A stretch of DNA of 64,000 nt from JAYWXI01 sp036016955 (GTDB lineage: Bacteria > Bacteroidota > Bacteroidia > Flavobacteriales > Weeksellaceae). Position 1 is the first letter of the stretch; the number at the start of each line of letters is the position of its first letter. This document shows positions 1-9,274 of the stretch, in pieces. The DNA lies in the NCBI RefSeq assembly GCF_036016955.1, contig NZ_JAYWXI010000001.1, positions 186,001 to 250,000 on the forward strand. Direction: 5' to 3'. Under the pieces are notes generated by a model. It searched no databases. It worked only from the letters and a program-made list of their open reading frames with translations, and was not told where the DNA came from. The translations under genes were made by a program, and so were the position numbers.

Positions 1-1933
1 CACTTAAAAAACGGGAGGGTTCGGCATCGGTAATTTTACCCCACTGAAAACGGGAGGTGGCGTAAGTAAAGAAGGCTTGTTTCTCCGCTCGGGTTAAGGC
101 CACGTAGAACAAACGTCTTTCTTCCTCCAGATCCTCGCGCGAGGAGGCGCTCATAAAACTGGGGAAAAGGTTTTCTTCCAATCCGACCAAATGAACGATC
201 GGGAACTCTAATCCTTTTGAAAGGTGAATGGTCATCAAGGACACTTTGTCGCCGTCTTCGTCGTTTTTGTCTTGGTCGGTGGAGAGGGCAATGTTTTCGA
301 GAAAAGCCGAAAGTGAGGCGTCGCCGTCTTCCAGTTGCTGTTGTTCTTCAATGAAACCTTGCATGGAATTCAGGAGCTCCTGTACGTTTTCCAAACGGGA
401 AATGCCTTCGGGGGTTTGATCGTCTTTGAGGAATTTGATTAATCCGCTTCGTTTTGCCACTTCCATGGCCACTGTGTAGACGTTTTCCGTTTTTAGCATC
501 ACTTGAAAGGCTTTAATCATGGCCCAAAAATCATTTAATTTGGTTAGGGCGGCGTTGTTAAGCTTCAAGTGGGGAGCGTGCATCCCCAAGTCGTCTAAAA
601 CTTTGGAAACGGCTAAGTTTTTGGAGTCGGCGTAGACGATGAGTTTATTTTGGGTGGTTTCTCCGATGCCTCGAGCCGGGTAGTTTACGATACGCATTAG
701 GGCTTCATTGTCGTTGGGGTTTACCAGCAAGCGCAGGTAAGCCACCAGGTCTTTAACTTCTTTTCTCTGATAGAAGGATAGCCCGCCGTAGACGCGGTAA
801 GGGATGTTTTTTTTCCTTAGGGCGTCTTCAAAGGCACGGGTTTGGGAGTTGGTTCGGTAGAGGATGGCAAAATCACTGAATTGCCGTTGATGGAAGTGAT
901 GCATTTCCCAAATGTTGTTCGATACGAAGTTGGCTTCGTCGGCATCGGTTAGCGCACGATAGATTTTTATTTTTTCGCCTTCTTCGTTGTCGGAAAAGAC
1001 ATTTTTTTTGAATTGTTGAAGGTTTTTGGAAATCACCACATTTGCCGCATTAACGATGGTTTGGGTCGAGCGGTAGTTTTGCTCCAGCGAAACGGTTTGG
1101 GCGTCGGGGTAATCTTTTTTGAAATTCAGGATGTTGTAAATGTTGGCACCCCGAAACGAGTAGATGGACTGGGCGTCATCGCCAACGACGCAAATGTTTT
1201 CAAATTTGGAAGCAAGGGCTTTTACGATGAGGTATTGGGAGTGGTTGGTGTCCTGATACTCGTCTACCAAAATATAGCGAAAACGGTCCTGGTATTTGGC
1301 TAATACTTCGGGGAATCGCGTTAGTAGTTCGTTGGTTTTTAGCAGCAGATCGTCAAAATCCATGGCTCCGTTTCGGAAGCAGGCTTCGACGTAGTGTTTG
1401 TAAATTTTCCCCAGGAGCTTCATGTTGGCTTTTTCGTCGGCTTCCATCAACTCGGGGTTATTGTGGTAGGCCCGCACGGTGATTAGGTTGTTTTTGTAGC
1501 TGGAAATGCGGGATTGTACTTTTTTGGGCTTGTATAAATCGGAATCAATCTGAAGTTCCTTCAGGACTTTCTTTATGACGTTAAGCGAATCTTGGGCGTC
1601 GTAAATCGTGAAATCGGAAGGATAGCCTAGATGGTGGGCTTCGCTTCTTAGGATTCTTGCAAAGACGGAGTGAAAGGTTCCCATCCAAAGGCTTTTGGCG
1701 TCGCTTACGCCCACGACTTTGGCGATACGTTCTTTCATTTCTCTTGCGGCCTTGTTGGTAAAGGTAAGGGCGAGAATGTGGAACGGATCCACTCCGTTGG
1801 TAATCAGGTGGGCAATTCGCATCGTCAGCACTCGGGTTTTTCCGGAGCCGGCTCCGGCAAGTACCATCAAAGGGCCTTCGGTGGTGGTTACGGCTTGATA
1901 TTGCGCTTCATTGAGTCCTTTCAGATAATCCAT
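1..1933 (-). CDS. UvrD/PcrA-family ATP-dependent DNA helicase (3' end beyond window)
   Basis: Superfamily 1A DNA helicase that unwinds DNA 3' to 5' in repair and in clearing stalled forks. The N-terminus I translated from the ATG at 1933 reads MDYLKGLNEAQYQAV, followed by a Walker A motif GAGSGKT at residues 27-33 and the family motif Ia region LTFTNKAAREMKER. About 644 residues are visible and the frame is still open at position 1. The full family length is about 750-780, so roughly the last 120 residues lie outside. A good promoter sits 37 bases upstream. UvrD, PcrA and Rep cannot be separated on this fragment; Bacteroidetes proteins of this kind are usually annotated UvrD or PcrA. Confidence 0.93.
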   Translation of the reverse strand, partial: MDYLKGLNEAQYQAVTTTEGPLMVLAGAGSGKTRVLTMRIAHLITNGVDPFHILALTFTNKAAREMKERIAKVVGVSDAKSLWMGTFHSVFARILRSEAHHLGYPSDFTIYDAQDSLNVIKKVLKELQIDSDLYKPKKVQSRISSYKNNLITVRAYHNNPELMEADEKANMKLLGKIYKHYVEACFRNGAMDFDDLLLKTNELLTRFPEVLAKYQDRFRYILVDEYQDTNHSQYLIVKALASKFENICVVGDDAQSIYSFRGANIYNILNFKKDYPDAQTVSLEQNYRSTQTIVNAANVVISKNLQQFKKNVFSDNEEGEKIKIYRALTDADEANFVSNNIWEMHHFHQRQFSDFAILYRTNSQTRAFEDALRKKNIPYRVYGGLSFYQRKEVKDLVAYLRLLVNPNDNEALMRIVNYPARGIGETTQNKLIVYADSKNLAVSKVLDDLGMHAPHLKLNNAALTKLNDFWAMIKAFQVMLKTENVYTVAMEVAKRSGLIKFLKDDQTPEGISRLENVQELLNSMQGFIEEQQQLEDGDASLSAFLENIALSTDQDKNDEDGDKVSLMTIHLSKGLEFPIVHLVGLEENLFPSFMSASSREDLEEERRLFYVALTRAEKQAFFTYATSRFQWGKITDAEPSRFLS

Positions 1934-1969
1934 AAATTGGGCGTTGAGAAGAATAAAAATTTAAACCGC

Positions 1970-1999
1970 CAAATTTACATATTTTGAAAAGGATTTCAA
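1970..1999 (-). promoter_or_regulatory. Bacteroidetes-type promoter for the helicase gene
   Basis: On the minus strand a TTG is followed by exactly 19 bases and then TAAATTTG, matching the known Bacteroidetes -33/-7 consensus (TTTG, 17-23 bases, TAnnTTTG). The predicted start lies about 30 bases before the ATG at 1933. Confidence 0.65.
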
Positions 2000-2070
2000 A
2001 AAACAACCGGAGAGCTTGGGGCGAGGCGGCGTCGGGTAAAAGTTTATTAGGATATGCCGCATACTTTCGT

Positions 2071-2078
2071 TATTTTTG
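2071..2078 (+). promoter_or_regulatory. -7 box upstream of pepD
   Basis: TATTTTTG fits the Bacteroidetes -7 element. No clear TTG lies at the right distance upstream, so this is a half-supported promoter with a leader of about 65 bases before the pepD start. Confidence 0.3.
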
Positions 2079-2149
2079 GCTTTGAAATCGGAGGGAGGAG
2101 GCTAAAACCTCTTTCCTGAAAGAACAGAATAACAAAGACTTTATAAATT

Positions 2150-3595
2150 ATGAATCTTACACAATTGGAACCTCAGGCGGTTTGGAAAAATTTTGAAGCC
2201 CTCAATGCCATTCCGAGGCCGTCGAAGAAAGAGGAGAAAGTTATTGCTTTCATGAAGCAATTTGGCGAATCGCTGAATTTGGAGACTACGGTTGACCCAA
2301 CGGGTAATGTTATTATCCGAAAACCGGCAACAAAAGGGATGGAAAATCGCAAGACGGTGGTGTTGCAGTCGCATTTGGACATGGTGTGCCAAAAAAACAA
2401 TGAGGTGGATTTTGATTTTGATACGCAGGGGATTCAAATGGAGGTGAAAGACGGCTGGGTTAAGGCTAAAGGGACGACTTTAGGGGCAGATAATGGTTTG
2501 GGAGTTGCGGCGATGATGGCGGTTTTGGAAAGCGCGGATATCGCGCATCCTGCCTTGGAGGCTTTGTTTACGATTGATGAAGAAACGGGGATGACCGGAG
2601 CGAAAGGGCTGAAGCCGGGACAGCTTACCGGGGATATTTTATTGAATCTGGATACGGAGGAGGACGATGAGATTGACATCGGCTGTGCCGGTGGGATTGA
2701 CGTTACGGCGACGGCTCACTTTGATACGGCACCGGTGGAAGGATCGGTATTTGCAATTGAGGTGAAAGGACTTCAAGGCGGTCATTCGGGGATGGATATT
2801 CACAAGGGCTTGGGTAATGCCAACGTGATTTTGGGGCGCTTGCTTTATGCCGGTGTGGAGGAGCACGAATTATCTTTAATTGAAATTGATGGTGGCGGGC
2901 TCCGCAATGCGATTCCGCGGGAGGCTTCGGCGGTGGTTGCTGTAAGTTCTTCGGAAGCTTATTTGAATAAATTTGAAGAACTTAAGAAAGCGATATTGGA
3001 GGAATTTGCTTCGTTGGAACCTGCTTTGGCTTTGTCGATTTCTCCATCCGAGCATAAGAAGGTGGGGCTTTCTCCGAGGGACAGCCGTCGGGTGGTTCTA
3101 TCGCTATGTTCGGCGCACAACGGGGTTTACCGAATGAGTCCTGATGTGGAAAATTTGGTGGAAACTTCCAATAATATTGCTCGTGTGGAATTGAAGGAAG
3201 GCGGTTTGAAAATTCTTTGTTTGTCTCGTTCTTCCGTGGAGTCGACGAAAGCAGCGGTGGCGGCACAACTGAAATCCGTGTTTGAATTGGCAGGTTTTGA
3301 GGTGAAACTTACCGGAGATTATCCGGGATGGAAGCCTAAGCCGGGGTCGGAAATCGTGAAAATCATGGAGGCGTTGTACGAAAGCAATTTTGGTTCTCGT
3401 CCTCACGTGGTGGCCTGTCATGCCGGGTTGGAATGCGGTATCATTGGGGCGAATTACCCTCAGATGGATATGGTCAGCTTTGGGCCGACGATTCGGGGGG
3501 CGCACTCGCCGGACGAGCAGGCGAATATTGAAAGTACCCAAAAGTTTTGGCGTTTTCTGAAAGCTATTTTGGAAAACATCCCCGAAAAAAAGTAA
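2150..3595 (+). CDS. pepD: Aminoacyl-histidine dipeptidase (peptidase D, M20 family)
   Basis: Cytosolic zinc dipeptidase that cleaves Xaa-His dipeptides such as carnosine (beta-Ala-His). The 481 residues match the usual PepD length of about 485. Visible M20 signatures are the metal-binding SHLDMVCQ, the bridging aspartate in TTLGADNGLGVA, the catalytic EE pair in TIDEETGMTGAKGL, the substrate-binding GGHSGMDIHKG in the lid domain, and a C-terminal CHAGLECGII. The start is the ATG giving MNLTQLEPQAVWKNF. It is transcribed away from the helicase gene, so the intervening 216 bases hold both promoters. A strong bidirectional hairpin terminator follows the stop at once. Confidence 0.95.
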   Translation: MNLTQLEPQAVWKNFEALNAIPRPSKKEEKVIAFMKQFGESLNLETTVDPTGNVIIRKPATKGMENRKTVVLQSHLDMVCQKNNEVDFDFDTQGIQMEVKDGWVKAKGTTLGADNGLGVAAMMAVLESADIAHPALEALFTIDEETGMTGAKGLKPGQLTGDILLNLDTEEDDEIDIGCAGGIDVTATAHFDTAPVEGSVFAIEVKGLQGGHSGMDIHKGLGNANVILGRLLYAGVEEHELSLIEIDGGGLRNAIPREASAVVAVSSSEAYLNKFEELKKAILEEFASLEPALALSISPSEHKKVGLSPRDSRRVVLSLCSAHNGVYRMSPDVENLVETSNNIARVELKEGGLKILCLSRSSVESTKAAVAAQLKSVFELAGFEVKLTGDYPGWKPKPGSEIVKIMEALYESNFGSRPHVVACHAGLECGIIGANYPQMDMVSFGPTIRGAHSPDEQANIESTQKFWRFLKAILENIPEKK

Positions 3596-3600
3596 TTACT

Positions 3601-3633
3601 AAAAACGCTTCTTTGTAAAAGAAGCGTTTTTTT
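3601..3633. terminator. Bidirectional rho-independent terminator between pepD and tpx
   Basis: A 12-base stem (AAACGCTTCTTT paired with AAAGAAGCGTTT, loop GTAA) carries an A-run on one side and a T-run on the other, so it can end transcription from both convergent genes. Confidence 0.9.
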
Positions 3634-3638
3634 ATGGA

Positions 3639-4136
3639 TTATTTTGCGGCGTTTAGAGCGGCTTGGTAGTTTGGTTCTTGGGTAATTTCAGGAACTTGTT
3701 CGGTGTAGAGGATTTGGTTGTTTTCGTCCGCCACGATGACGGCTCTGGAGAATAAACCTTTTAGCGGAGAATCGTTTAGAATAATGCCGTAGTCGTCTCC
3801 GAAGGAGCTTCGGAAGTCGGATAGGGTTTCCACGTGTTCCAAGCCTTCGGCTGCGCAGAAGCGTCCAAGTGCGAAGGGAAGGTCTTTTGAAATATTGATG
3901 ACAACGGTATTGGAAAGTTTACCGGCTTCCAAGTTGAAGGCTCTGGCGGAAGCGGCACATACGCCGGTGTCGATGCTGGGGAAAAGATTTAGGATTTTCT
4001 TTTTTCCCTTATAGTCCTCGAGGGTTTTTTCTTCGAGTTTTTCGTTGATTAATACAAAATCTTTTAGGGTTTGTCCAATTTCGGGAAGATGGCCATTGGT
4101 GTGAACTTCGTGGCCTTTTAGAGTGATACTTGCCAT
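3639..4136 (-). CDS. tpx: Thiol peroxidase (atypical 2-Cys peroxiredoxin)
   Basis: Reduces hydrogen and lipid peroxides using thioredoxin. The 165-residue length is typical. The peroxidatic cysteine is C60 in PSIDTGVCAASARAF and the resolving cysteine is C94 in FALGRFCAAEGLE, the spacing of E. coli Tpx. The start ATG at 4136 gives MASITLKGHEVHTNG, the expected N-terminus. A TACTTTTG -7 box lies at 4162-4169 on the minus strand, 25 bases before the start, although no TTG sits at the right distance. It converges on pepD, with which it shares the terminator. Confidence 0.96.
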   Translation of the reverse strand: MASITLKGHEVHTNGHLPEIGQTLKDFVLINEKLEEKTLEDYKGKKKILNLFPSIDTGVCAASARAFNLEAGKLSNTVVINISKDLPFALGRFCAAEGLEHVETLSDFRSSFGDDYGIILNDSPLKGLFSRAVIVADENNQILYTEQVPEITQEPNYQAALNAAK

Positions 4137-4358
4137 AATTTTAATTGTTTTTTTGTTTTTTCAAAAGTACGCAAATGCTTGGGTTTGAATGTTTTTTTTA
4201 AGGTTAAAATTCTCTTAAAATGAAATTAAGTCGTAAAAAGAGGGAGGGAAGTCAGCGTTTTGTTTTCTTTTAACAAAATTTAACTCAAAATTGGCATTGG
4301 TTGTGTTGATTACTGTGGGGAATTATTGCAATTTTACGGTAGTTTTTATAGCAAGGTT

Positions 4359-5363
4359 ATGTCAGAAATACATCAGGCCGAGGATATTCGGCAGTTGACG
4401 GAAAGCGTAAGGGAGCAGAATGCTTTTTTTTCGCTTTTGAAACAGGAAATTAACAAGGCGATTGTGGGGCAAGGGTATATGGTGGATCGTCTTTTGATTG
4501 GGCTTTTGGGGAATGGGCATGTGCTTTTGGAAGGGGTTCCTGGTTTGGCCAAAACGTTGGCGATTAAGTCGCTGGCTCAGGCGGTGGACGGTAGTTTTTC
4601 GAGAATCCAGTTTACGCCGGATTTGCTTCCTGCGGATGTGGTGGGGACTCAGGTGTATAACGTGAAGGAGAACGATTTTTCCGTGAAGCGGGGGCCTGTG
4701 TTTGCTAATTTCGTTTTGGCGGATGAAATCAACCGTGCTCCTTCCAAGGTGCAGAGTGCTCTATTGGAGGCTATGCAGGAAAAACAGGTTACCATAGGGG
4801 ATGAGACGATGGCTCTTCCGAAGCCTTTTTTGGTTTTGGCGACTCAGAATCCGATTGATCAGGAGGGGACTTATCTTTTGCCTGAGGCGCAGAGCGATCG
4901 TTTCATGCTGAAGTGCAAGGTCGGTTATCCGGAGTTTGAGGATGAGCGTAAGGTGATGCGGATGGTTTCGGGGGCTTATCAGCCGGAGATTCGCCCGGTG
5001 ATTTCCATGCAGACGGTGGTGGAAGCCAAGGCTTTGGTGAATCAAATTTATCTGGATGAGAAGATCGAGAAATATATTTTGGATATGGTGTTTGCCACGA
5101 GGTATCCGGAACGTTACGGCTTGGGCGAATTAAAGAGCTATATTAGTTTTGGGGCATCCCCTAGGGCTTCGATTAATTTGGCGGTGGCGTCCAGGGCGCA
5201 TGCTTTTTTGGGTAATAGGGCTTTTGTTATTCCGGAGGATGTGAAGGCGGTGGCGAAAGATGTTTTGCGGCATCGGATTGGGCTTAGTTTCGAGGCGGAA
5301 GCCGAAGAGGTGGATGCGGAGGAAATTATCGATCGGATTCTTTCCAAAATTCAGGCGCCTTAA
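4359..5363 (+). CDS. MoxR-family AAA+ ATPase, first gene of the Bat cluster
   Basis: MoxR ATPases act with von Willebrand factor A (VWA) proteins as chaperone-like machines that mature or load partner complexes. Walker A is the degenerate GVPGLAKT usual for MoxR, Walker B is VLADEINRAPSK, and sensor 1 is LATQNPIDQEGTY. I chose the ATG at 4359 (MSEIHQAEDIRQ), giving 334 residues, over an in-frame TTG at 4326, because it matches normal MoxR length and is an ATG. It is followed 21 bases later by a DUF58 gene and then by BatA-D, the classic Bacteroidetes aerotolerance arrangement. No convincing promoter consensus was seen upstream. Confidence 0.93.
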   Translation: MSEIHQAEDIRQLTESVREQNAFFSLLKQEINKAIVGQGYMVDRLLIGLLGNGHVLLEGVPGLAKTLAIKSLAQAVDGSFSRIQFTPDLLPADVVGTQVYNVKENDFSVKRGPVFANFVLADEINRAPSKVQSALLEAMQEKQVTIGDETMALPKPFLVLATQNPIDQEGTYLLPEAQSDRFMLKCKVGYPEFEDERKVMRMVSGAYQPEIRPVISMQTVVEAKALVNQIYLDEKIEKYILDMVFATRYPERYGLGELKSYISFGASPRASINLAVASRAHAFLGNRAFVIPEDVKAVAKDVLRHRIGLSFEAEAEEVDAEEIIDRILSKIQAP

Positions 5364-5384
5364 TTTTTACAAAAACGGTTTGAG

Positions 5385-6248
5385 GTGGACGTAAAGGCTA
5401 TCGTAAAAAAGGTAAAGCAGATTGAGATTCGCACGCGAAAAAAATCGGAGGCGGCTCTGATGGGGCAGTATCATAGTGCTTTCAAAGGTCAGGGGATGAC
5501 TTTTTCGGAGGTTCGGCCGTACCATTCTGGGGACGAAATCCGTCGGATGGATTGGAATAAGACGGCACGTTTTCGGGAGCCTTACGTGAAGGTAATGGAG
5601 GAGGAGCGGGAGCTAACGGTGATGCTGATGGTGGATGTATCGGCTTCGATGGATTACGGCACTCGGAATTCGCTTAAGCGTGAGTTTGTGGCTGAAATTT
5701 GTGCGAGTTTGGGCTTTTCGGCCGTAGGAAACAACGATAAGGTCGGTTTGATACTTTTCGCTGATAAGGTTTACAAGGTGATTCCTCCGGCAAAGGGGCG
5801 AAAACATGTTTTGGCGATGGTTTCGCAATTGCTTTCGGCGGAGTATATTCCTGCAAAAACCGACATGGACGAAGCTTTGCGGTACATGATGAATCTTTTC
5901 AAGAAAAAATCGTTTGTTTTCTTGTTTTCGGACTTTGGAGACGATTTTCCTTTGAAGACCCTTCGGGTGGCGGCTAAAAAACATTCGTTGTTGGGGCTGA
6001 GGGTTTACGACGACCGGGACGAAACGATTCCGGACATGGGGTATGCGATGTTTCGCGATGCGGAATCGGGGCGCGAGCTATGGGTTAACACTTCTTCGTC
6101 CAGGTGGCGGTATCATTTTACGGAGACGCTCAAGCAGCGGATGGAGCAGATAAAAGAGGATTTTGAAAGCGCGTCGGCGGGTTTTGTTTCCATCAAAACG
6201 GGGGAGGATTATTCCAAAGGACTTTACGATTATTTTCGGAAGAAGTGA
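5385..6248 (+). CDS. DUF58 / VWA-like protein of the Bat cluster
   Basis: DUF58 proteins are the usual partners of MoxR ATPases. The 287 residues include the family signature YHSGDEIRRMDWNKTARFREPYVK near residues 46-70 and a VWA-type metal-site sequence DVSASMD beginning at about D84. No membrane segment is seen, so it is probably cytoplasmic. The start is a GTG at 5385 (MDVKAIVKKVKQIEI), the only sensible start near the expected N-terminus. It belongs to the same transcription unit as the ATPase before it. The exact biochemical role is unknown for the family. Confidence 0.92.
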   Translation: MDVKAIVKKVKQIEIRTRKKSEAALMGQYHSAFKGQGMTFSEVRPYHSGDEIRRMDWNKTARFREPYVKVMEEERELTVMLMVDVSASMDYGTRNSLKREFVAEICASLGFSAVGNNDKVGLILFADKVYKVIPPAKGRKHVLAMVSQLLSAEYIPAKTDMDEALRYMMNLFKKKSFVFLFSDFGDDFPLKTLRVAAKKHSLLGLRVYDDRDETIPDMGYAMFRDAESGRELWVNTSSSRWRYHFTETLKQRMEQIKEDFESASAGFVSIKTGEDYSKGLYDYFRKK

Positions 6249-6285
6249 GAGATAATAGGGAGTATAACACAATTTAGCATTAGCA

Positions 6286-7182
6286 TTGAAAAAAATCATT
6301 TATCTTTTTTGGCTTTGTTTGGGGTCGGTGTTGTTTTCGCAGACGCTGTCTTCTGTTTTGGAAAAGAAAACGGTAGCGCTGGGCGAGCCGAACGTTTACC
6401 GAATCAGGGTGGAAGGGTTGAAGGGGCAGGAAGTGGTGATGGCGCCGAAAAACGAACTGTTGCCTTTTCATTTTGAAGAAATTAAGGACAGTGTTTCCAT
6501 TCAGGGGAATTTTTATGAGCGCACGGTGGTTTTTGCGGTGTTTGAGGAAGGGGTGTTTCCTATTCCTTCATTTGATGTGAAAATCGGCGGAAAGCTTTAC
6601 AAGACGACGACTTATGAGGTGGAAGTGGTCAATACGGCTCAGCAGGGCGAGGCGATTAACGATATCATGAATAACAAAACCGTCCAATTGGATATGCAGG
6701 ACTATTGGGCGATGTACAAATGGTATTTGCTTGGGGCTTTGGCTTTGGTGGCTTTGCTTTTTTTGATTTGGCAGGTTTTGCGCTATGGGCGTTATCGTCG
6801 TTCTTCGCCTGCTGTGGCTACAAATCAGACATTGAGGCAATTGGAACAACTTAAAAAGAAAAATTATATCGAAAAAGGCGCTTATCGGGCTTTTTATGTG
6901 GAATTGATAGAAATCAGCCGTGAGTTTCTTTCCAAACAGTATCGCGTGCCGGCCGAGGTGCTTCTGACCGATGACTTGATTGCTTTGATGCGGGATAACC
7001 AAACCATTTCCAAGGAAAATGAAGCGGTGATTGAGGCGGTTTTTTTGCGGGGCGATGGGGTGAAGTTTGCTAAGGATATTCCGAGTGCTTCGGTGATGCG
7101 GGAGGATTTTGAGGCGATTAGGCGTTTGGTGAAAAATTCGCTTAAAGATTTGGAATTTGAAAACCTGAGAACCGATGTTTGA
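6286..7182 (+). CDS. Membrane-anchored BatD-like/DUF4381-like protein
   Basis: The 298 residues begin with a signal peptide (KKIIYLFWLCLGSVLFSQ). Then comes a periplasmic beta-rich region, one transmembrane segment near residues 146-164 (WYLLGALALVALLFLIWQVL) and a cytoplasmic tail rich in charged residues. This layout, and its place between DUF58 and BatA, fit the small BatD/DUF4381-like proteins of Bat operons. The start is probably the TTG at 6286. Its last 8 bases overlap the batA start, suggesting coupled translation. It is likely a periplasm-facing partner of the VWA proteins BatA and BatB; this is inferred from context. Confidence 0.75.
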   Translation: MKKIIYLFWLCLGSVLFSQTLSSVLEKKTVALGEPNVYRIRVEGLKGQEVVMAPKNELLPFHFEEIKDSVSIQGNFYERTVVFAVFEEGVFPIPSFDVKIGGKLYKTTTYEVEVVNTAQQGEAINDIMNNKTVQLDMQDYWAMYKWYLLGALALVALLFLIWQVLRYGRYRRSSPAVATNQTLRQLEQLKKKNYIEKGAYRAFYVELIEISREFLSKQYRVPAEVLLTDDLIALMRDNQTISKENEAVIEAVFLRGDGVKFAKDIPSASVMREDFEAIRRLVKNSLKDLEFENLRTDV

Positions 7183-8173
7183 TTTTAATTTTGAATTTTA
7201 CAGTCCTTGGTTTTTGCTTTTGTTTTTGCTATTTATTCCTCTTTTATTTAGGGATTTACGGCGGAAAAAGCAAAAGGGGATTTTGGTTCCTTCGACGGGA
7301 GGAATGATGGAGAGCCGCGGGATTGTGGTGGTTTTGGCGGGGCTTCGGTTTTCTAAATATTTGGTTTTAACGGCTTTGATTATAGCTATGGCTCGGCCCC
7401 GAACTTTTACGGTGTCGGATGAGACGGACGAGTCGCAAGGCATTGATATTATGTTGGCGGTGGATGTTTCGCTTAGTATGCTTTCCAAAGATTTGGAGCC
7501 GGATCGGCTGGGGGCATTGCAGAAGATAGCGGTGGATTTTGTCCGTAACCGTCCCAATGACCGTATCGGTTTGGTAAATTATTCGGGGGAGGCGGTTACG
7601 AAGGTTCCTGTGACCACGGATCACCAGATTGTGATTGACGAGATTAAAACGATTGTTCAGGACGAACTGACGCAAGGCACGGCTATTGGCGACGGATTAT
7701 CGGTGGCGGTCAGTCACCTTCGTCATAGCAAAGCCAAGAGCAAAGTGGTGATTTTAATGACCGACGGTGTCAATACGGTGGATAGTGCGATGCCGCCTTT
7801 GGTGGCTGCCGATTTGGCGGAGAGCAATGGGATTAAGGTTTATACGATTGGCATCGGGACTAATGGTTATGCGCTGATGCCTACGAGCATAGGCCCTTTT
7901 GGGGATTTGATATTTAGCGAGGTGGAGGTTACTATTGATGAGGCGCTTCTTACGGATATTGCACGCAAAACGGGCGGGCGATATTTCAGAGCGACTTCCA
8001 ATGCGAAGTTGGCCGAAGTGTATAGGGAAATTAATGAAATGGAAAAATCGGAGATTAAAACCTCTAAGCTCTACCAGTACGAGGAACATTTTCGTTTTTT
8101 TCTGTTGATGGCACTGGTGGTTTTGCTTGTGGATGCATTGTTTCGATGGGTGATTTATAAAATGATTTTGTGA
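7175..8173 (+). CDS. batA: BatA, VWA-domain membrane protein
   Basis: The 332 residues have the Bat layout: two N-terminal membrane segments (WFLLLFLLFIPLLF and a second near residues 60-75), a VWA domain with the MIDAS metal motif DVSLSMLS starting at D97, the threonine and aspartate positions in VPVTTD and LMTDGVN, and a C-terminal membrane segment (FFLLMALVVLLVDALF). Bat proteins were named for Bacteroides aerotolerance and are thought to act in the cell envelope with MoxR. The start overlaps the previous gene by 8 bases and the end overlaps batB by 4, so the cluster is tightly coupled. Confidence 0.92.
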   Translation: MFDFNFEFYSPWFLLLFLLFIPLLFRDLRRKKQKGILVPSTGGMMESRGIVVVLAGLRFSKYLVLTALIIAMARPRTFTVSDETDESQGIDIMLAVDVSLSMLSKDLEPDRLGALQKIAVDFVRNRPNDRIGLVNYSGEAVTKVPVTTDHQIVIDEIKTIVQDELTQGTAIGDGLSVAVSHLRHSKAKSKVVILMTDGVNTVDSAMPPLVAADLAESNGIKVYTIGIGTNGYALMPTSIGPFGDLIFSEVEVTIDEALLTDIARKTGGRYFRATSNAKLAEVYREINEMEKSEIKTSKLYQYEEHFRFFLLMALVVLLVDALFRWVIYKMIL

Positions 8174-9180
8174 TGGAATGGACGTTGGGTAATTACTGGT
8201 ATTTGCTTTTGCTTCTTTTGCTTCCGATTTTGGGCGTGATTTTGTTTCGGTTTGTCCGGTGGCGGGAAGAGCGTAAGGATCGGTTTGCGGATCGGGCGTT
8301 TCAGTCTCGTTTGTTTGCGGGAGGGTCTGTTTTTTCTAAGGGTTTTCCCGTGTTTTATCTTTTGGCTTTTTTGTTTTTGGTTTTGTCGGTGGTGGATTTG
8401 CTTCGCGGTGCGCAGGAGGTGGAATCGCAAAGACGAACGGGGAGCGTTATTTTTCTTTTGGATGTGTCCAACTCCATGAATGCAGAGGATGTGGAGCCCA
8501 GCCGTTTAGAATTGGCTAAGCATACGGTAGTTCAGGTGCTGCATTCCTTGGTTGGGGAACGGGTTGGGCTTATCGTTTTTGCGGGGGAGGCGCGTTCGGT
8601 GATGCCTTTGACGACGGATTTTAAGGCGGCGGAAACGTATATTTCGGGTGTGGAGACCTCGGTGGTTCAGATTCAGGGGACGGATTTTTTGGCGGCAATG
8701 GAAGAGGCTGTCCGGAAGTTTAAACATGTTCCCAAAGGAGTGCGGCAGGTGGTTTTGATAAGCGACGGGGAAGATAACGAGGGGAATGACGAAGCGGCAT
8801 TAAAGCTGGCTGAAAAAGAAGGGATTAGGGTTTTGAGTGTTGGGATAGGGAAGGAAGAGGGGGCGCCTGTTCCCGAGTACGGTTACGGGCAGTTGCTCGG
8901 GTATAAGGCCGATCGGAGCGGGCAGACGGTTCTTACGAAACGAGAATCGGGGGCTTTGGTTTCGCTGGCTTCGAAAACCGGAGGGCAGTATGTGGATGGA
9001 AATGATTTGGAGTCGTCTGTTAGCCAGTTGGTTAAACAGATCAACGGATTTGAATCTGGCGGAATGGTGAAGGTTTTTTCTCGCAATGCTAAACATTATT
9101 ACCAATATTTTTTGGCGGTTTCTTTGTTGTTTTTCTTTTTGATTTATCTTTTTAACCCGAAGCGGGATTTGAATATTTAG
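8170..9180 (+). CDS. batB: BatB, VWA-domain membrane protein
   Basis: The 336 residues are organised like BatA: two N-terminal membrane segments (WYLLLLLLLPILGVILF and VFYLLAFLFLVLSVVDLL), a VWA domain whose MIDAS motif DVSNSMNAED begins at D98, the ISDGEDNEGND motif, and a C-terminal membrane segment (YYQYFLAVSLLFFFLIYLF). It overlaps batA by 4 bases (ATGA type). Paralogy with the preceding gene suggests an old duplication, and the two probably form a hetero-complex. A gap of about 94 bases containing a separate promoter separates it from batC. Confidence 0.92.
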   Translation: MMEWTLGNYWYLLLLLLLPILGVILFRFVRWREERKDRFADRAFQSRLFAGGSVFSKGFPVFYLLAFLFLVLSVVDLLRGAQEVESQRRTGSVIFLLDVSNSMNAEDVEPSRLELAKHTVVQVLHSLVGERVGLIVFAGEARSVMPLTTDFKAAETYISGVETSVVQIQGTDFLAAMEEAVRKFKHVPKGVRQVVLISDGEDNEGNDEAALKLAEKEGIRVLSVGIGKEEGAPVPEYGYGQLLGYKADRSGQTVLTKRESGALVSLASKTGGQYVDGNDLESSVSQLVKQINGFESGGMVKVFSRNAKHYYQYFLAVSLLFFFLIYLFNPKRDLNI

Positions 9181-9237
9181 ACCTTGTTTTCAGAGGATTA
9201 AAGTTTTTTTTAACCAAATTTTAACGGTTGGTTTTTC

Positions 9238-9266
9238 TTGTTTTAACAATTAAAAGGATATTTTTG
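9238..9266 (+). promoter_or_regulatory. Internal promoter before batC
   Basis: TTG, 18 bases, TATTTTTG: a good match to the Bacteroidetes consensus, ending 8 bases before the batC start codon. batC-batD may therefore be transcribed separately from the upstream Bat genes with almost no leader. Confidence 0.6.
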
Positions 9267-9274
9267 TATAATCT

